64,000 nucleotides of DNA from Sipunculus nudus (taxonomy: Eukaryota > Annelida > Sipuncula > Golfingiida > Sipunculidae): positions 32,816,019-32,880,018 of the forward strand of contig CM049306.1 in NCBI GenBank assembly GCA_026874595.1. The letters run 5' to 3'. Every line of letters begins with the position of its first letter. The stretch's first letter is position 1. The notes below the pieces were generated by a model. That model saw only the letters and a list, made by a program, of their open reading frames with translations. It searched no databases and had not been told where the DNA came from. The translations under genes and the position numbers were made by a program. Positions 26,461 through 38,227 of this stretch are shown here, piece after piece.

Positions 26461-29086
26461 AGTCCCCCCCCCCCCCCCTTAGAGATAAGTTGAAGTACTG
26501 CATCTCCCGGCTGTCCTGAAACAATTTCAACAGGTAGAGAGGTGAGCTTAAATCTGCACAAAACAGGTGTTTCTACAATAACTATCGGCTGAAAAGCAGG
26601 TCGCCTGAAAATAAATATAGTATACATATATAGGGTTACCCATTTGTCTCTTTGGTACTAATAGCTTTGGAAATGAAATTGTAATATAGTCTATATAATA
26701 TAAATGTCATGACATATATGAATTTAATTTCGTACAATCCACAGCTGGCGATCCAAACCTCAAATGCGCTGGTTTATTTTTGAATACAACAGAACCCCGC
26801 CTTTGGACCAGCCATGACCACTGTTCGAGAGACAGTAAAATGGTAACCATTTTTTTTCACAAATTAAAACATTTGTTTTAGGGCCACGAATGTGTCTTTT
26901 TTCCGGGAACACTTAGTTGTTATTTAAAAAAGATTAATTGGAAAGCCGAAACTTCAAGCAATAAAGAAATGTACTTTTTTAGGTACAAATTTTAGTATTT
27001 GCAGATTTGCTTAAAGTTGTGTGCAAATAAAAAAATATATAATTTTGTTTAGACCAGAGAGCTTTGGAGACATTTTTGTTGCTCTATAACACCGCAACAA
27101 TAATCAGGTTCGTCAGTCTGTCTGTCGATAGAAAAACATTGATAAAAATTCTGTGCAAAAAAATCAATACATTTGGCGTTTGCATACATAAAAGTTCTCG
27201 ATTTGAGGTGTTATTTATTTATATCTTTTTGATGATCACGTCCAATATGCCACAAGCACAAATACACCAAAACTATACACCCACGTAAAATAATTTAATA
27301 CTGAGAGAAATTTTAAATAAAAAATGCGATCGTGCTTTTCTTCATTTGTTATTTTATTCATTTTCTTTCGTTACATTAACCTTTTTATACAATGTTTGCA
27401 CCACGTAATTCAAGGGCAATTTTGTTTCAAGATTTACTTAATACAGCGCCATAAAAAGAACATATTAAAAGTCCACTAATTTCTTGTCTTCTCCAGACGA
27501 AATGAGAAATATTAGAATTCTATTGTGTTTTTAGACAATAAGTTTATGCATTAAGATACAAAATATACTTCATGTATAAAAAAAAAGACACTACATGCAA
27601 AATGAGAGAGTCTGAAAACCATCTGCCGACCAAACATAAGATGCAGGTTCTCCCTTTACGTCCATAAAAGCACAAAAAACTTCAACGCTGCAGAAATCTC
27701 TTAACGAAATGAACAAAAATGGAAAAAAAGGCAAAAATCAATTCTTAATGAACAGCAGGACATTTAAAAACACCTCGTAGTATTTGCACAGGACCCCTCA
27801 TGGAAATTTTGTTATTGATTATTGCAATGAAAAGAAAATATACACACTTTTCATACTCCTCTCTGAAGTTTTAAAGTTTATTTTACCAACATGTCTGGCA
27901 ATGTTTCTTTGTCTTTCAGAGGTTTAGGTAATCCCGCAAGAAGTGTAACGTTACCTTTTGCACATAATGATATGATATGTTGATGGTATGATAGAGTTCA
28001 TTTATAAAGCGCAAATATTATATACTATTCTATGCGCTGTGATACATTTCATCTCGCTTTCTCACTAATATTCCTTAAAACATACATTTCAATATCCTTG
28101 CGTTCCCAGTACTATTAACATATTCTGACATGGTTCACTCTCCTATGCATCACATAAATTAAAAAAAAGTTCGAAAAATAAAGGAGTGGGTGATATATTA
28201 GTCTTAGCTTATCCAGTTTCAAGCATGGTAGATGAAACCTTCCTCCTACAAGGCAAACCAATGTATCGACCTTCAGTTTCTTCTCCATCTGTTCAGAGTA
28301 TTACTTTATCCGCAGACTCGTCGTGTTTTGACCAAACCATCCGGATCCGATGACTTTTACCCATAATCATTTTTTAAACTAAAACGGGTGTCCACCTTCA
28401 GTGTTACATTGTGCAGTATATAGGTTACCTATATCAACGAGATATTTAATACAATTACTGCACAACCATATGTAAAATTTCGGATCATCCCAGAGGCGTC
28501 AATACAGGCGAGTTGAGGTCGGGGCGGCGGGTGAGTTATATAGGAGTATATATCCGCCCCCCCCCCCCACACACACACACGTAGCAAGGTGGGGCGGGTC
28601 AATGTAATCACCCCCCCCCCCTCCCGTGATACATATATATTGGAAATGAAATATATTAATGGTTAGAATAACAGCCTTTGGTTATATTTCTGAGTAAACA
28701 ATGAAATATTTGTTTTTAAACCAAAATAGTTTAGAAGTATAATATACTTTATTTTTTAAAACCTTATAATTAATTGGTATATATTTGAAATGTCTTACAC
28801 AGACAATTAAAGGTGTCATCCCCCACCCCAGCGAGTCATCCCCCAACCCTGTAAGTCACCCCACCCCCACCTTGAAGATAAATTGATTTAATGCTTAATC
28901 ATTATGGATAATCGCAGATGAGTGATACTTCGGTGTTAAAACTATGGGAACTCATCTTAATTAAAGATTGTGCCCAAAGACATGAAGTAAACCAGGTATA
29001 TTGGGCTAACGGATCCACACTCATCTAAGAGCGAGTTGTCACATATGAAGAAGCCATTTTTAAGAGTGCAGTTCTCAAACTGGTTA
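25895..29086. other. Gene-free region with simple repeats
   Basis: It contains poly-C/poly-G patches near 28555-28570 and 28609-28622 and a small CA tract near 28569-28580. A CCCCACCC-rich stretch with repeated (A/G)AGTCA(T/C)CCCC units lies at about 28812-28872. No protein-coding feature is supported. Confidence 0.5.
26420..26478. repeat. (TA)n plus C15 homopolymer
   Basis: About 18 TA units are followed, after GCGAGT, by about 15 cytosines. The frame on the minus strand that reads through this is an artefact. Confidence 0.92.
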
Positions 29087-29896
29087 ACACGGGTGATAAT
29101 ATGCAAGAATGGGCAAAAATTGACTTATTCAAGGTCACTCTAATAATTAAGATCATGACCCCATTTTTAAATAGACTTCGTCCTCTAGCCAATATCTATG
29201 CACCAGCAAAATATTTTTTAAAAAAAGATCAGTCAAACCTTTCTGGAGTTATCTCGCTAAAAAAAAATTGTCTGCGGCGACGCGACCGTATCAAAACTAA
29301 AGTATCCCCGACTTCTCGGTCTGGTGATATAATAAACCATTCATATACATTTTATTCCTGTTTAAATGTATATTTAAGTCACATGCATTTTTTTCTCTTG
29401 CTCCAGGACATTGACCAAGGTATATGAATGATACAGCTGACATTTCCATACTACCTCTTGAATAACTAGAAAATACCATTTTACCTCACAGACACGGGTG
29501 ATTATATGCAAGAATGGGCAAAAATTGACTTATTCAAGGTCACTCTAATAATTAAGATCATGACCCCATTTTTAAATAGACTTCGTCCTCTAGCCAATAT
29601 CTATGCACTAGCAAAAAAAATAAAAAAAAAGATCAGTCAAACCTTTCTGGAGTTATCTCGCTAAAAAAAATTGTCTGCGGCGACGCGACCGTATCAAAAC
29701 TATAGTATCCCCGACTTCTCGGTCTGGTGATTTAATAAACCATTCATATACATTTTATTCCTGTTTAAATGTATATTTAAGTCACATGCATTTTTTTTTC
29801 TCTTGCTCCAGGACATTGACCAAGGTATATGAATGATACAGTTGACATTTCCAGACTACTTCATGAATAACAAGAAAATAACATTTTACCTCACAG
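29087..29896 (+). repeat. 405-bp tandem duplication, two units
   Basis: Unit 1 (29087-29491) and unit 2 (29492-29896) both start ACACGGGTGAT.ATATGCAAG and end TTTTACCTCACAG. They are nearly identical throughout, including TCGGTCTGGTGAT and CAGGACATTGACCAAGG. They abut exactly, so this is a head-to-tail segmental duplication. Differences are mainly in A and T runs. A 108-codon frame in unit 1 is not kept in unit 2 and resembles no family, so the unit is treated as non-coding. Confidence 0.94.
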
Positions 29897-30169
29897 AGAG
29901 GACATGACCACAGGTGGTGCCATCTGCAGGTGATATCAAATAGCAGTCACATGATGATTGGTCAGAGGGACCTTAGAAAGTCAGTCTCCAAGTCAAGAAA
30001 ATAAATAGATTCAATTATCGATAAAGCAATAAAGTCATCAACACCTATAATGAAAAGGGATGCCTTTAGTTGTACGCTCTACTACGACGTACAAGTCTCG
30101 GTGGCGGCTTTTTGCATCAACAGTTTAATAAAAGTGTAAACTGACATTAATTCATATCCGTGCTAGAAT

Positions 30170-30202
30170 ATGTCCTTTAGAACCGCTGCTGATACCTTAC
30201 AG
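30170..30202 (+). CDS. Speculative short first exon ending at a strong splice donor
   Basis: ATG at 30170 opens 11 codons (MSFRTAADTLQ) that end in CAG followed directly by GTAAGTG at 30203, a near-ideal 5' splice site. An inverted CCAAT-like GATTGGTCAG lies about 210 bases upstream at 29957. A long pyrimidine tract ending in TTCAG lies near 31078, a possible acceptor at about 0.9 kb. Nothing identifies a product. Short ATG-plus-donor combinations occur by chance, so this is a weak call kept for checking against RNA data. Confidence 0.12.
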
Positions 30203-31121
30203 GTAAGTGTGAAATTTTTACAAGCCCTTTGGTGGTTGTGATTACAATGAACCTTATATTTGCATTTTGGCCATTTAAAATAAAACTGCATACATTATTT
30301 GGAATATATCAGGTAGCTCTTAAACTTACTAATAAATATGTTCTTAACTGAATGAAGGCCCGTAAATAGAAGAAATTAAAAGTAATAATCTGCGAAAATA
30401 TATCATTACCGCAAAATTAAACAGTGGGTTTTGATATTTTTACTCGGCGGCATATCCTGAATGGTTTTTATGTAATATTTAATGAGATTTATTAAATGCG
30501 ATTAGTATATTTTAATTAATTTTTTTTTTGTGAAACTTTCTGTATCCGGTGTAAATGTCTGTCATTTTAAAGCATAAATGAAATGAGTATTCACAAGGTT
30601 ACTGACATTGACAAAAAATGGTCGTCCAATTTCGCATTAGGACTGCATTTTATATTGAATTGACCCAAATCTATAGGTAACATCGCTGGCAAATTTAAAG
30701 TTATTTAAAAATAATATCGGATAAATGAAGTATACAAGGTTTAACCTGATGTAGTAGTATTCTGATGGTATATGTTTATATGAAATTTGAATTCATTTTC
30801 AAATAAGATTTAAACATTCATGAATTTCTTTTTAAAATTTTTAAATGATACTATTTCAAGCAAGAAGTAACCGCAAACATTTTTTGGCAGGTTAATATAA
30901 AACTACATGACAATTTCTCAAAACTGTTTACTACCATGTTTCTATCATGTTTAAAAATCAGACTTTAAATTTTGTATGGAGCAACAATTTATAGTCAGAT
31001 TTTTCTAACTTTGTTACTTTTAAAGTTAGAGAAGTCTTTTTTTTTTTATTTTTTTTTTTATATTTTTTTTGCTTCAGGCAGCATTAGTTCAGTTTAACTC
31101 GATTTCTTTTACAAATCTCAC

Positions 31122-31166
31122 GAAATCTCGTACCGTTTCTCGTCAAACGAGATATAACGAGATTTC
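31122..31166. repeat. Nested perfect hairpin
   Basis: The outer arms are GAAATCTCGT (31122-31131) and ACGAGATTTC (31157-31166). Between them lies an inner hairpin of TCTCGT (31138-31143), CAA and ACGAGA (31147-31152). Both stems use the same TCTCGT core. This looks like local inverted duplication of a short unit, just downstream of a T-rich tract. Its function is unknown. Confidence 0.7.
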
Positions 31167-32537
31167 CCTTTTTCGCTATATAGGCCACAATTGGCCCATA
31201 ATGAGGTCTGGTCACCTGTGATCCAGGTTTTGTCAGTCTGTCAGTATCTCTGTTTGTCTGTTGTCAGCTTCTTCTGAATGCTTGTTCTTTTTTCTGACAT
31301 TCCATTCTGTAGTCCACATTGTTCCTGCAATGCTTCAGAAAGACTTACAGTTAAAACTGTCTGTCTGTCCGTCTGTCCCTTGGCACGCGATTTTTCAATA
31401 TAAGCATTAATATATAAAAATGTTCCGTTTCGGCTCTCTCTGAACATTGTTCAATCAAATTACTGTTTTCACTCGTTCCCCTGTCTTCTTGTCTCTCTGT
31501 CTGTATGTTATATTTCAATTTCTGGCAAGGACTCGACCTATGATCGTCTGGTTTCTATAACTATATTTGGGTATAAACAAATGTCTTCGTTTTACTTACT
31601 TAGCACCATCTGAAATCAATTTCAGATTACCGAGGGTAGCCCTAAACGGGGAAACTGTACACCGGTTACAATCTGTTCCCGCCAAAGCACAGGTGCGCGT
31701 ATTAAAAATGGAAAAAAAACTTATTGTTTTAATTCAGTATGACTGTTAGTCAATTTAGCTTTAAAATCCAGAATGATAGAATAACAATGAACAAAAGAAA
31801 TTGTAAAAGAAAATGACTACCAAAAATAGAATTATCTGATATTACAGTATAAAAGCTTGTAACAAGAAAAATATAAAAAGAGATAATATAAGAGAGAATG
31901 ATTAACGGACATGATTGCAGGTTCCAGACAATTTTTCAATTCGGTTTTAAGATCAAATATGCAGTTATATAAAGAATTGTTTACCCAAAAAATTCAGAAG
32001 TCGTGCTAAACTAGCCGTCGAAGTTAACGTAACAAAAACCAGTAAAGGTTAGCATTAATAAAACAGACAATACAGTTTAAAAAATCAATACGCATATTGA
32101 AGGCGGCAGTAGAAATTAATAAAAAAACAACTAATACCCGAAAATGTATGATTGTAAAAATGAAACATTGACAGTTTACCAGAAGATTGTCATTCAATTG
32201 CTCTAAAAAAATGGCGAACACAATAATCGTGTTTAAGAAAAAATGTAAAACCAAACGATGGAATTAATTGAATTAAAAAATGAATCATACAGAGGGTAAT
32301 AGATTAGATGCAGATTTCATCATAGACAGGTATTTGTTGGCAGCCTGGTGGCGTATCAGTAAGGGCGACCGATCCCAGGAGTGAATGGGCAAATTGGTCT
32401 TAATTCTCTAAGGAATTATCTTCTAACGCTGCTTATGGCACCCTGTCGTCAGAGGTCGTTTCTACTCAAAATTAACTTTTTTTCCAGCAAGGAACGGCCG
32501 GAAATACTTGTTTGAACTGTCAAATATTAAAATCCAT

Positions 32538-32655
32538 TTTTTTAACATTTCAAGGAAACACCTTCTGTTTACTTTCACATGCGTATGCTTTCAAAATATT
32601 GTTTAGTCCATGCCACAAATGCATCCGTGCTTATTAAATTTGCCTCGTTGCCTTG
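32538..32655 (+). repeat. Dispersed repeat B, copy 1
   Basis: It aligns with 39295-39410: TTTCAAGGAA(A/G)CACCTTCT, ACTT..C.TGCGT.TGCTT, CAAAATATT.TTTA.TCC and a closing TTAA(A)TTTGCCT. It is an old dispersed repeat in the same orientation in both places. The family is not identified. Confidence 0.6.
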
Positions 32656-33735
32656 AGGAGACCGAGAAAAACTGTAATAATGAGCAACCAGAATGGCAAA
32701 GTGCGAATCAGAATGACTCTGACAGTCAGTGATATCAGACTATAAACCGAAACTTTACCTTCGGTTGCGGATTACCAGAGAGAGAGAGACCATTTGTATT
32801 AGTGATGGCTGTCATGTCAAGATAAAACGTTTTTTTTCTGTATCTTCAAGTGTTACCTTCTTCTTAATTATGCAGGAAAGGAAACGTTTTAATATTCATT
32901 ATTACAACCAATATACATTCAATAAAGTTAATGAAAGTTAAATTCTAGATCTATAATAGCCTTTATATCATCTTTCAAAAAGATAATAATACAATCATAA
33001 ATACAATAATACAATTTGATTTGTTATGTAGTGCTTTTACCTGTTAAGCAAAAAAAAAAAATGCTATTTTCATGCCTTTCTTTGATAATATGACATTTTT
33101 ATCTTAACATACAAAAGATATAGATATAAAATAAAATATTACCCGCCCGCACTTATTTCTGAAAAAAAAGTGCCTGAGAACCATACCTTATTTTTTTGCC
33201 TAAACGGTCGGGCGCTGTAATGAAAACAAAATCATTCGTAAAAATTAAAATGGGCTAAAATGTGAGGTATCGTGTATCTGCTTTTACATATCACACATCT
33301 CTTCTTATTTCTAGGAAATTATCACATAAAACTGCATGTTTTGCGTGTAAAGTCATCTGCAAAGCCTTGGTGTTTCTATCATACCAGTTACAGACAGATT
33401 TTTTTTTTCAATTCTCATTCAATTTTAATTCAATTTCAGTTGAATTCCTAATTGATTACAAATCAGTTAATAATAGAATTATAATTACTTATAGTTCAAC
33501 TTGGTTGAGGTTCGCAATATGCCGGTTCAAACAGCATTCGTCAACGGTGTTGGCCACTGACAGCGAGATTTCACGATATTGTGTGTGCATACAGTCAAAG
33601 TGTTATGCCTATTTACATATATTTCAGGTCTGGCTGCAAATCACAGCTCCAAATTTACAGAAATACTGATCATGTACCTGTGATTTTATATACATATTTA
33701 TTTTACATGGATCATACAAATAGTTATAATTTCTA

Positions 33736-33960
33736 ATCAAAGTACTGTCCATAGCTCAAGTGGTGGCGTTCGGTAGTGTCTGGAGGTGGAGGAAACCAAA
33801 GACCCTGGAGAAAACCATCGGCCTTGGACTTGCAACTAAAATCCACTCACAGAGCCACGCCGGGGACCGAACCCGGGTCGCGGAGAGGGCCGAACGTTTT
33901 ACCCCTCGACTTCCCAAGCCCCTGTATTTAAGTTGTAATTGGCGCCACCAATGTTGAAAG
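33736..33960 (-). repeat. tRNA-derived SINE
   Basis: On the minus strand 33862-33875 reads as the B box GGGTTCGGTCCCCG, preceded by a degraded tRNA-like head. The body continues GGCTCTGTGAGTGGATTTTA, then CAAGTCCAAGGCCGATGGTT, TTCTCCAGGGTC and GGTTTCCTCCACCTCCAG. This head-plus-body arrangement is a common tRNA-SINE structure in molluscs. No coding content; overlapping open frames on both strands are shadows. Shorter relatives lie near 47535 and 63755. Confidence 0.78.
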
Positions 33961-35385
33961 TTTGTTTGTGCCAATGTGTCATATGCAACATTTAACAAAG
34001 TAAGACTTGAAAATGTAACACTCCATTAACATGGTTAATCATTAATAATAGAAAGAGTAATTAAATGAGTATGAATTTATCAGAATTATTCTCGAACAAT
34101 GGCTTTATTTAACTTTTTTCCGATCATAAATTGTGATTATAAAATGTTTTGACTCATACCCAATATCTCACGTACTGCTTGGCCCCAAAATTATGAAAAT
34201 ATTTATATGTATATTCTATGTCCTTTTGTAGAGTGTAAGATTTGGCCAAGTGTCATGGCTGGATGGCCACTTGTATTTATTCAAAGTAAATATAGCTCAT
34301 TCAAAAGCAAAACTGTGCAGAATTTTGATAAGAAATTAATAAGGAGTTTCATTGGCAAGTGTCCTGAAAAACTATTCAATATTAAAGATTAGACGGCATA
34401 CCATATGCTTACAACCGGCATTTGGCAACTTGAACTACTCAAAGACAAGAGTGAGAGATGGAATTTATGTTAATCAACCCTGCAGTTTAAGTGTACAGAT
34501 TGAATTTCAGTTCTATTCCAATTAATTTCTTTCAAATTCCAGTTCTTTGCCAATTCTTATCTTTCAAATTCCCGTAAATCCAGTTTAAAATAAATTTTGA
34601 ACTGACTTTTGTCTGGTATCAATTAATATATTTAGTATTTGGTTTTTAGTACCATATACCATAGTGGTATTTATTCAAATCTTTCTCTTATTTGTCAATG
34701 CGTCGTGTTGTATTGCAGTTTTTTTAGAAACAAATCCAGGCACTTGATAATATAAGTAGTTAATGCATGCCCGATTTCTTTTAATTATATTTCCTTCCAG
34801 TAATATGTATTGACTGATACAATGCGAAATCTGTCCATAAAGTAAGACAATAAGATACCGATAACAACCCGGGAGATCAAACGTGATGGTCAAAATAAAA
34901 TTGGTTTTGCTTGATATTACAAAACATGTTTAAACAAAACACGCTAAAAGGTAAAACTGTAAGTTCATTCCCTTATATACGCAGGTCAGCGTGCAAAGGT
35001 TTTCTATTATATCCAAAATTTCGCAGCGGTTTGCGAACTATGATTATCAAACGACATTATCAAACCGCTGTTACTTTAGTAACATAGACAAATACCCCAT
35101 CTCTTTATATGAAATTACTTTATGGATTTACATTAAATACTAATTTGTACCTTAATATATCCTGATATATAGTTTGTGTACATTGTGTATCCTGTTTGTC
35201 CGTTGGGGTGGTTTTCTTTATATTCATTTTTTATGGGACGCTGGCAATTGCAGAGAGGAAATTAATATTACATTTCAAGAAGATATGGATATATGCCTAT
35301 GGAAGGTAAAGTTTTATGTGATAGTATGTTTGTTTATTTATATGCGAAAATAAATAAAAAAAAAACAAGAAGCCTTTATTCTAGG
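33961..35385. other. Gene-free AT-rich region
   Basis: Nothing recognisable. TTTCAAATTCC-type strings recur near 34530-34570 as a small local repeat. Confidence 0.5.
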
Positions 35386-35650
35386 GATTGCAAGCCTCTG
35401 CTGGGGGGGGGATTGTGCGATAATCCGAAACCCTGTAACTGTACATTTGTGAATTTTCCATGATGAAGTTGCTGAATCCGTTTCATGCGCCGGATCCATA
35501 CCAAAATCTAATTAAATCTTTGTTGGACCATTTCCGAAATGCCCTGAAAATTACATGAGATTTCGTTCATCATTACCTGAATTATTTTGTGAACAAACAC
35601 ACACACACCTACCGGGATAGGAACGCACACACTCCTGGCGGAGACACTAT
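35386..35650 (+). repeat. Dispersed repeat copy, GGCGGAGGCA-type 3' end
   Basis: Second copy of the repeat at 14041-14306, in the same orientation. Shared blocks are GCAAGCCTCTGC, TGTACATTTGTGAAT, CCGAAATGCCC, ACATGAGATTTCGTT, AACAAACACACACAC and the end CTGGCGGAGACA. It carries an extra G-run near 35404. About as diverged as expected for two old insertions. Confidence 0.65.
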
Positions 35651-36160
35651 TAATGAGTCCCAGTTTCCGAGAAATGTTTAAGAAAAGGCAAGTCCTGATG
35701 GAAGGAAGTGTTAGGAAATGTTGGAGGCTGTTCATAGCTTTTTCAATTTTTGTGGCAGCGGAGGCATGCGCTCCTTAAGAGCTGTCTATTTATCTTTCTT
35801 ATGCTCAATGGTGCAATAATGATAGATATATTTATATAACACAAACGGAAGCATCAGCGGCTCGTCGATTCATCTTACTGAAAGCTGACAACTACAATAT
35901 TTAATGTCTTATATATCAGTCATGACGTTCTTTGATGTTACAGAACCCTGATGGACAGAAATGAAACTCCCATCCGTCAAAGTGGTTTGTATTTCGGTGT
36001 ATCGTGACTTACTTAAGTGATGTTCTATATAATAGGCCCTGCATTTGACACGATGGATTTGTTGGATAGAAGAAAGCATGATCATATACACAAGATGAAA
36101 GTAATATAAGAAGAGAAAATCAGCTATACGTCAGGATGAGTTAAGGCAACCAAAAATGTT
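35651..36160. other. Gene-free AT-rich region
   Basis: No feature recognised. Confidence 0.5.
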
Positions 36161-36975
36161 CCGCTCCAGATCATAATTTTTTTATATTTTAGAAGTGAGT
36201 CACTAGTAGTTTGGCCATTTTGTACCCTGCACTCTTGTGACTGCATTACGTGGGTGCACCATGTTTCATTTCATTCATAAAGATATTACAATATTTCGGC
36301 TAAATTAAACCAAATTAGTCCACTAGTCTGTAAAAACTTTATTTGTTGTTGTGTACTGTACTATATTGATTCAATATTCATAATAAATGATATATTTATA
36401 ATATCGGTATCATTATGAACCCAGAAAACTAAACAGAACAAAAAGAATAATTATCATTTCTATTATGATTTAAAAAAAAGAAAAAAATTTCTGTTATTGC
36501 AACGGATAGGCTTTACATAAAACCTTTTTTGTTCTCATTGGTAATGGAATAATTAACTAATCCCTTATCTAATCCTTCCGCTCCAGAACATATTTTTTTT
36601 TATTTCAGAAGTGAGCATCTTGTCACCAGTAGTGATGCCATTTGGTACCCTTGAAATTTTGTGATAGCATTACGTGGGTGCACAATGTTTGGTTTCATTC
36701 ATAAAGATATTACCAAAATTTCGCCTATTTTGCCATGTCCGTGAAATTAAATCAAATTAGTCCAGTAGCCAGTAAACATTTTATTTGTGTTGTGTCCTGT
36801 ACTACATTGATTCAATATTTATGATATATGATATATATTTATTTTATTAAAAGCATTATGAACCCGGAAAGCTAAACAGAACATAACGAATAATTATCTA
36901 ATCCTTTCTATTTTGATTTTTAACAGTCTTATTTCTGTTATTGCGACGGATAGGCTTTGCGTTAATTTTTTTTGT
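36161..36975 (+). repeat. Diverged 417-bp tandem duplication, two units
   Basis: Both units begin CCGCTCCAGA (36161 and 36578). They share ATTTTAGAAGTGAG/ATTTCAGAAGTGAG, CATTACGTGGGTGCAC, TTTCATTCATAAAGATATTAC, AAATTAGTCCA, TTGATTCAATATT, ATTATGAACCC.GAAA.CTAAACAGAACA, TCTGTTATTGC.ACGGATAGGCTTT. Substitutions and small indels are frequent, so this duplication is much older than the one at 29087. No coding frame. Confidence 0.88.
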
Positions 36976-37640
36976 TATCATTTTCAAGCAACGGGGGACA
37001 TCACCGACCAGCTGAACTTTATTTCTCTTACCAAACACTAGGTACAACGCAGTAGGTGAGAGTTTACTTCATGGCTGGCTGGGCAGACCTAGTAGGAATT
37101 CCATACAGGTTAAGTGGGAAGTCTATGCAACTGAACCTCCTCCCTGCACAAGCAGCTTATTTCGAGGATATTCCCACATTTTCAGACAAAAATCCTTTCC
37201 TTCATACATCGCAGTGTTTAAAACCTTGCCAGATTACTGTTGGCTGATACAACCGGGTGGTACTAAAAATTTCACGTGGAGAAGAAGCAATATCTCATTT
37301 TATTAACAGTACGTGACAATTATTTCGTTCATACTAATCATTCGGCAGTAAATTTTGGTCCTAATGGCGTCTAAGCATCTGTATTAATTGAAATATACAG
37401 GGGTTATATGGTTTCTTTATGCAACACAATAAATATGTGCCCAAACATATTTGAATAGTTCTGTTATCGGATGAACACATTTTCAGATGAACGGGGTCCG
37501 GATCATCGGCGCCTTAGTGTATTTGAAATTTTAACCTATGAAGATATTTAATAAACTGAAGTCAAATCTTGAAACAATCTATATGAGATCGGTCATCCTT
37601 ACGGACTTTTCAGTCTTGACGGATGTCAATATCCACAGGA
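36976..37640. other. Gene-free AT-rich region
   Basis: A 63-codon frame at 37056-37247 matches nothing recognisable. No other structure seen. Confidence 0.5.
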
Positions 37641-38180
37641 CTTTCTCTGGACCCTATCGTCCTATGCTGGATCTGTTTGACGGGCGTAGGCCATCTCTGG
37701 ACCCTATCGTCCTATGCTGGATCTGTTGGACGGACTTAGTCCATATCTGGACCGTATTGTCCTATGCTCGATCTGTTGGACGGACGTAGTCCATCTCTGG
37801 GCCCAATCGTCCTATGCTGGATCTGTTTGACGGGCTTAGGCAATCCCTGGACCCTATCATTCTATGCTGGTTCTGTTGGACGGACGTAGGCCACCTCCGG
37901 ACCCTAACGTCCTATGCTGGATCTGTTGGACGGACGTAGGCCATCTCTGGACCCCATCATCCTATGATGGATCTGTTAGACGGACGTAGGCCATCTCTGG
38001 ACCCTATCGTCCTATGCTGGATCTGTTAGACGGACGTAGGCCATCTCTGGACCCTATCGTCCTATGCTAGATCTGTTTGACGGGAGTAGACCATCCCTGG
38101 ACCGTCTCGTCTTATGCTGGATCTGTTGGACGGATTTCGGCCATCTCTGGACCCTCTCAATCTAAGCTAGATCAGTTGGA
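37641..38180 (+). repeat. 50-bp minisatellite, eleven units
   Basis: TCTCTGGACCCTATCGTCCT followed by ATGCTGGATCTGTTGGACGG and ACGTAGGCCA repeats with an exact 50-base step. Units start at 37641, 37691, 37741 and so on to 38141, the last one partial. Variation is limited to substitutions and phase is never lost, which suggests recent amplification or conversion. Because 50 is not a multiple of three, the frame changes each unit; the open frame over the first units is not a gene. Confidence 0.96.
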
Positions 38181-38227
38181 CCTACGTCCGTCCAACAGAT
38201 CTAGCAAAGGACTATAGGGTCCAGAGA
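38143..38227. repeat. Foldback closing the 50-bp array
   Basis: The last direct unit (38143-38180) is followed, after a 10-base spacer CCTACGTCCG, by an inverted unit (38191-38227). The inverted unit reads TCCAACAGATCTAG on the plus strand and ends AGGGTCCAGAGA. The two arms form an imperfect hairpin of about 37 bases per arm. Array polarity therefore flips exactly once, at its end. Confidence 0.9.

Larger units (their letters stand above)
29897..33735. other. Gene-free AT-rich region with one possible exon and one nested hairpin
   Basis: Two items inside are listed separately: a possible first exon at 30170-30202 and a nested hairpin at 31122-31166. A plus-strand frame of 135 codons at 33262-33669 has no recognisable domain. 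The patch at 32344-32470 has SINE-like strings (GTGGCGTATCAGTAAGGGCG) but no clear B box. Confidence 0.45.

Noticed and set aside
33262-33669. 135-codon plus-strand open frame, the longest outside transposons apart from LTR and element segments
   Set aside because: Low-complexity, Phe/Ser/Ile-rich composition expected from AT-rich DNA; no domain, no splice or promoter support, no recognisable family.
33840-33880. Possible functional tRNA gene from its B box
   Set aside because: No good acceptor stem or A box; the following SINE body shows it is a SINE head.
37538-37789. 83-codon frame with internal peptide repeats
   Set aside because: Produced by the 50-bp minisatellite, whose period is not divisible by three.
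37641-38180. Could the 50-bp array be a CRISPR array?
   Set aside because: The whole unit repeats with no unique spacers, and the context is eukaryotic.
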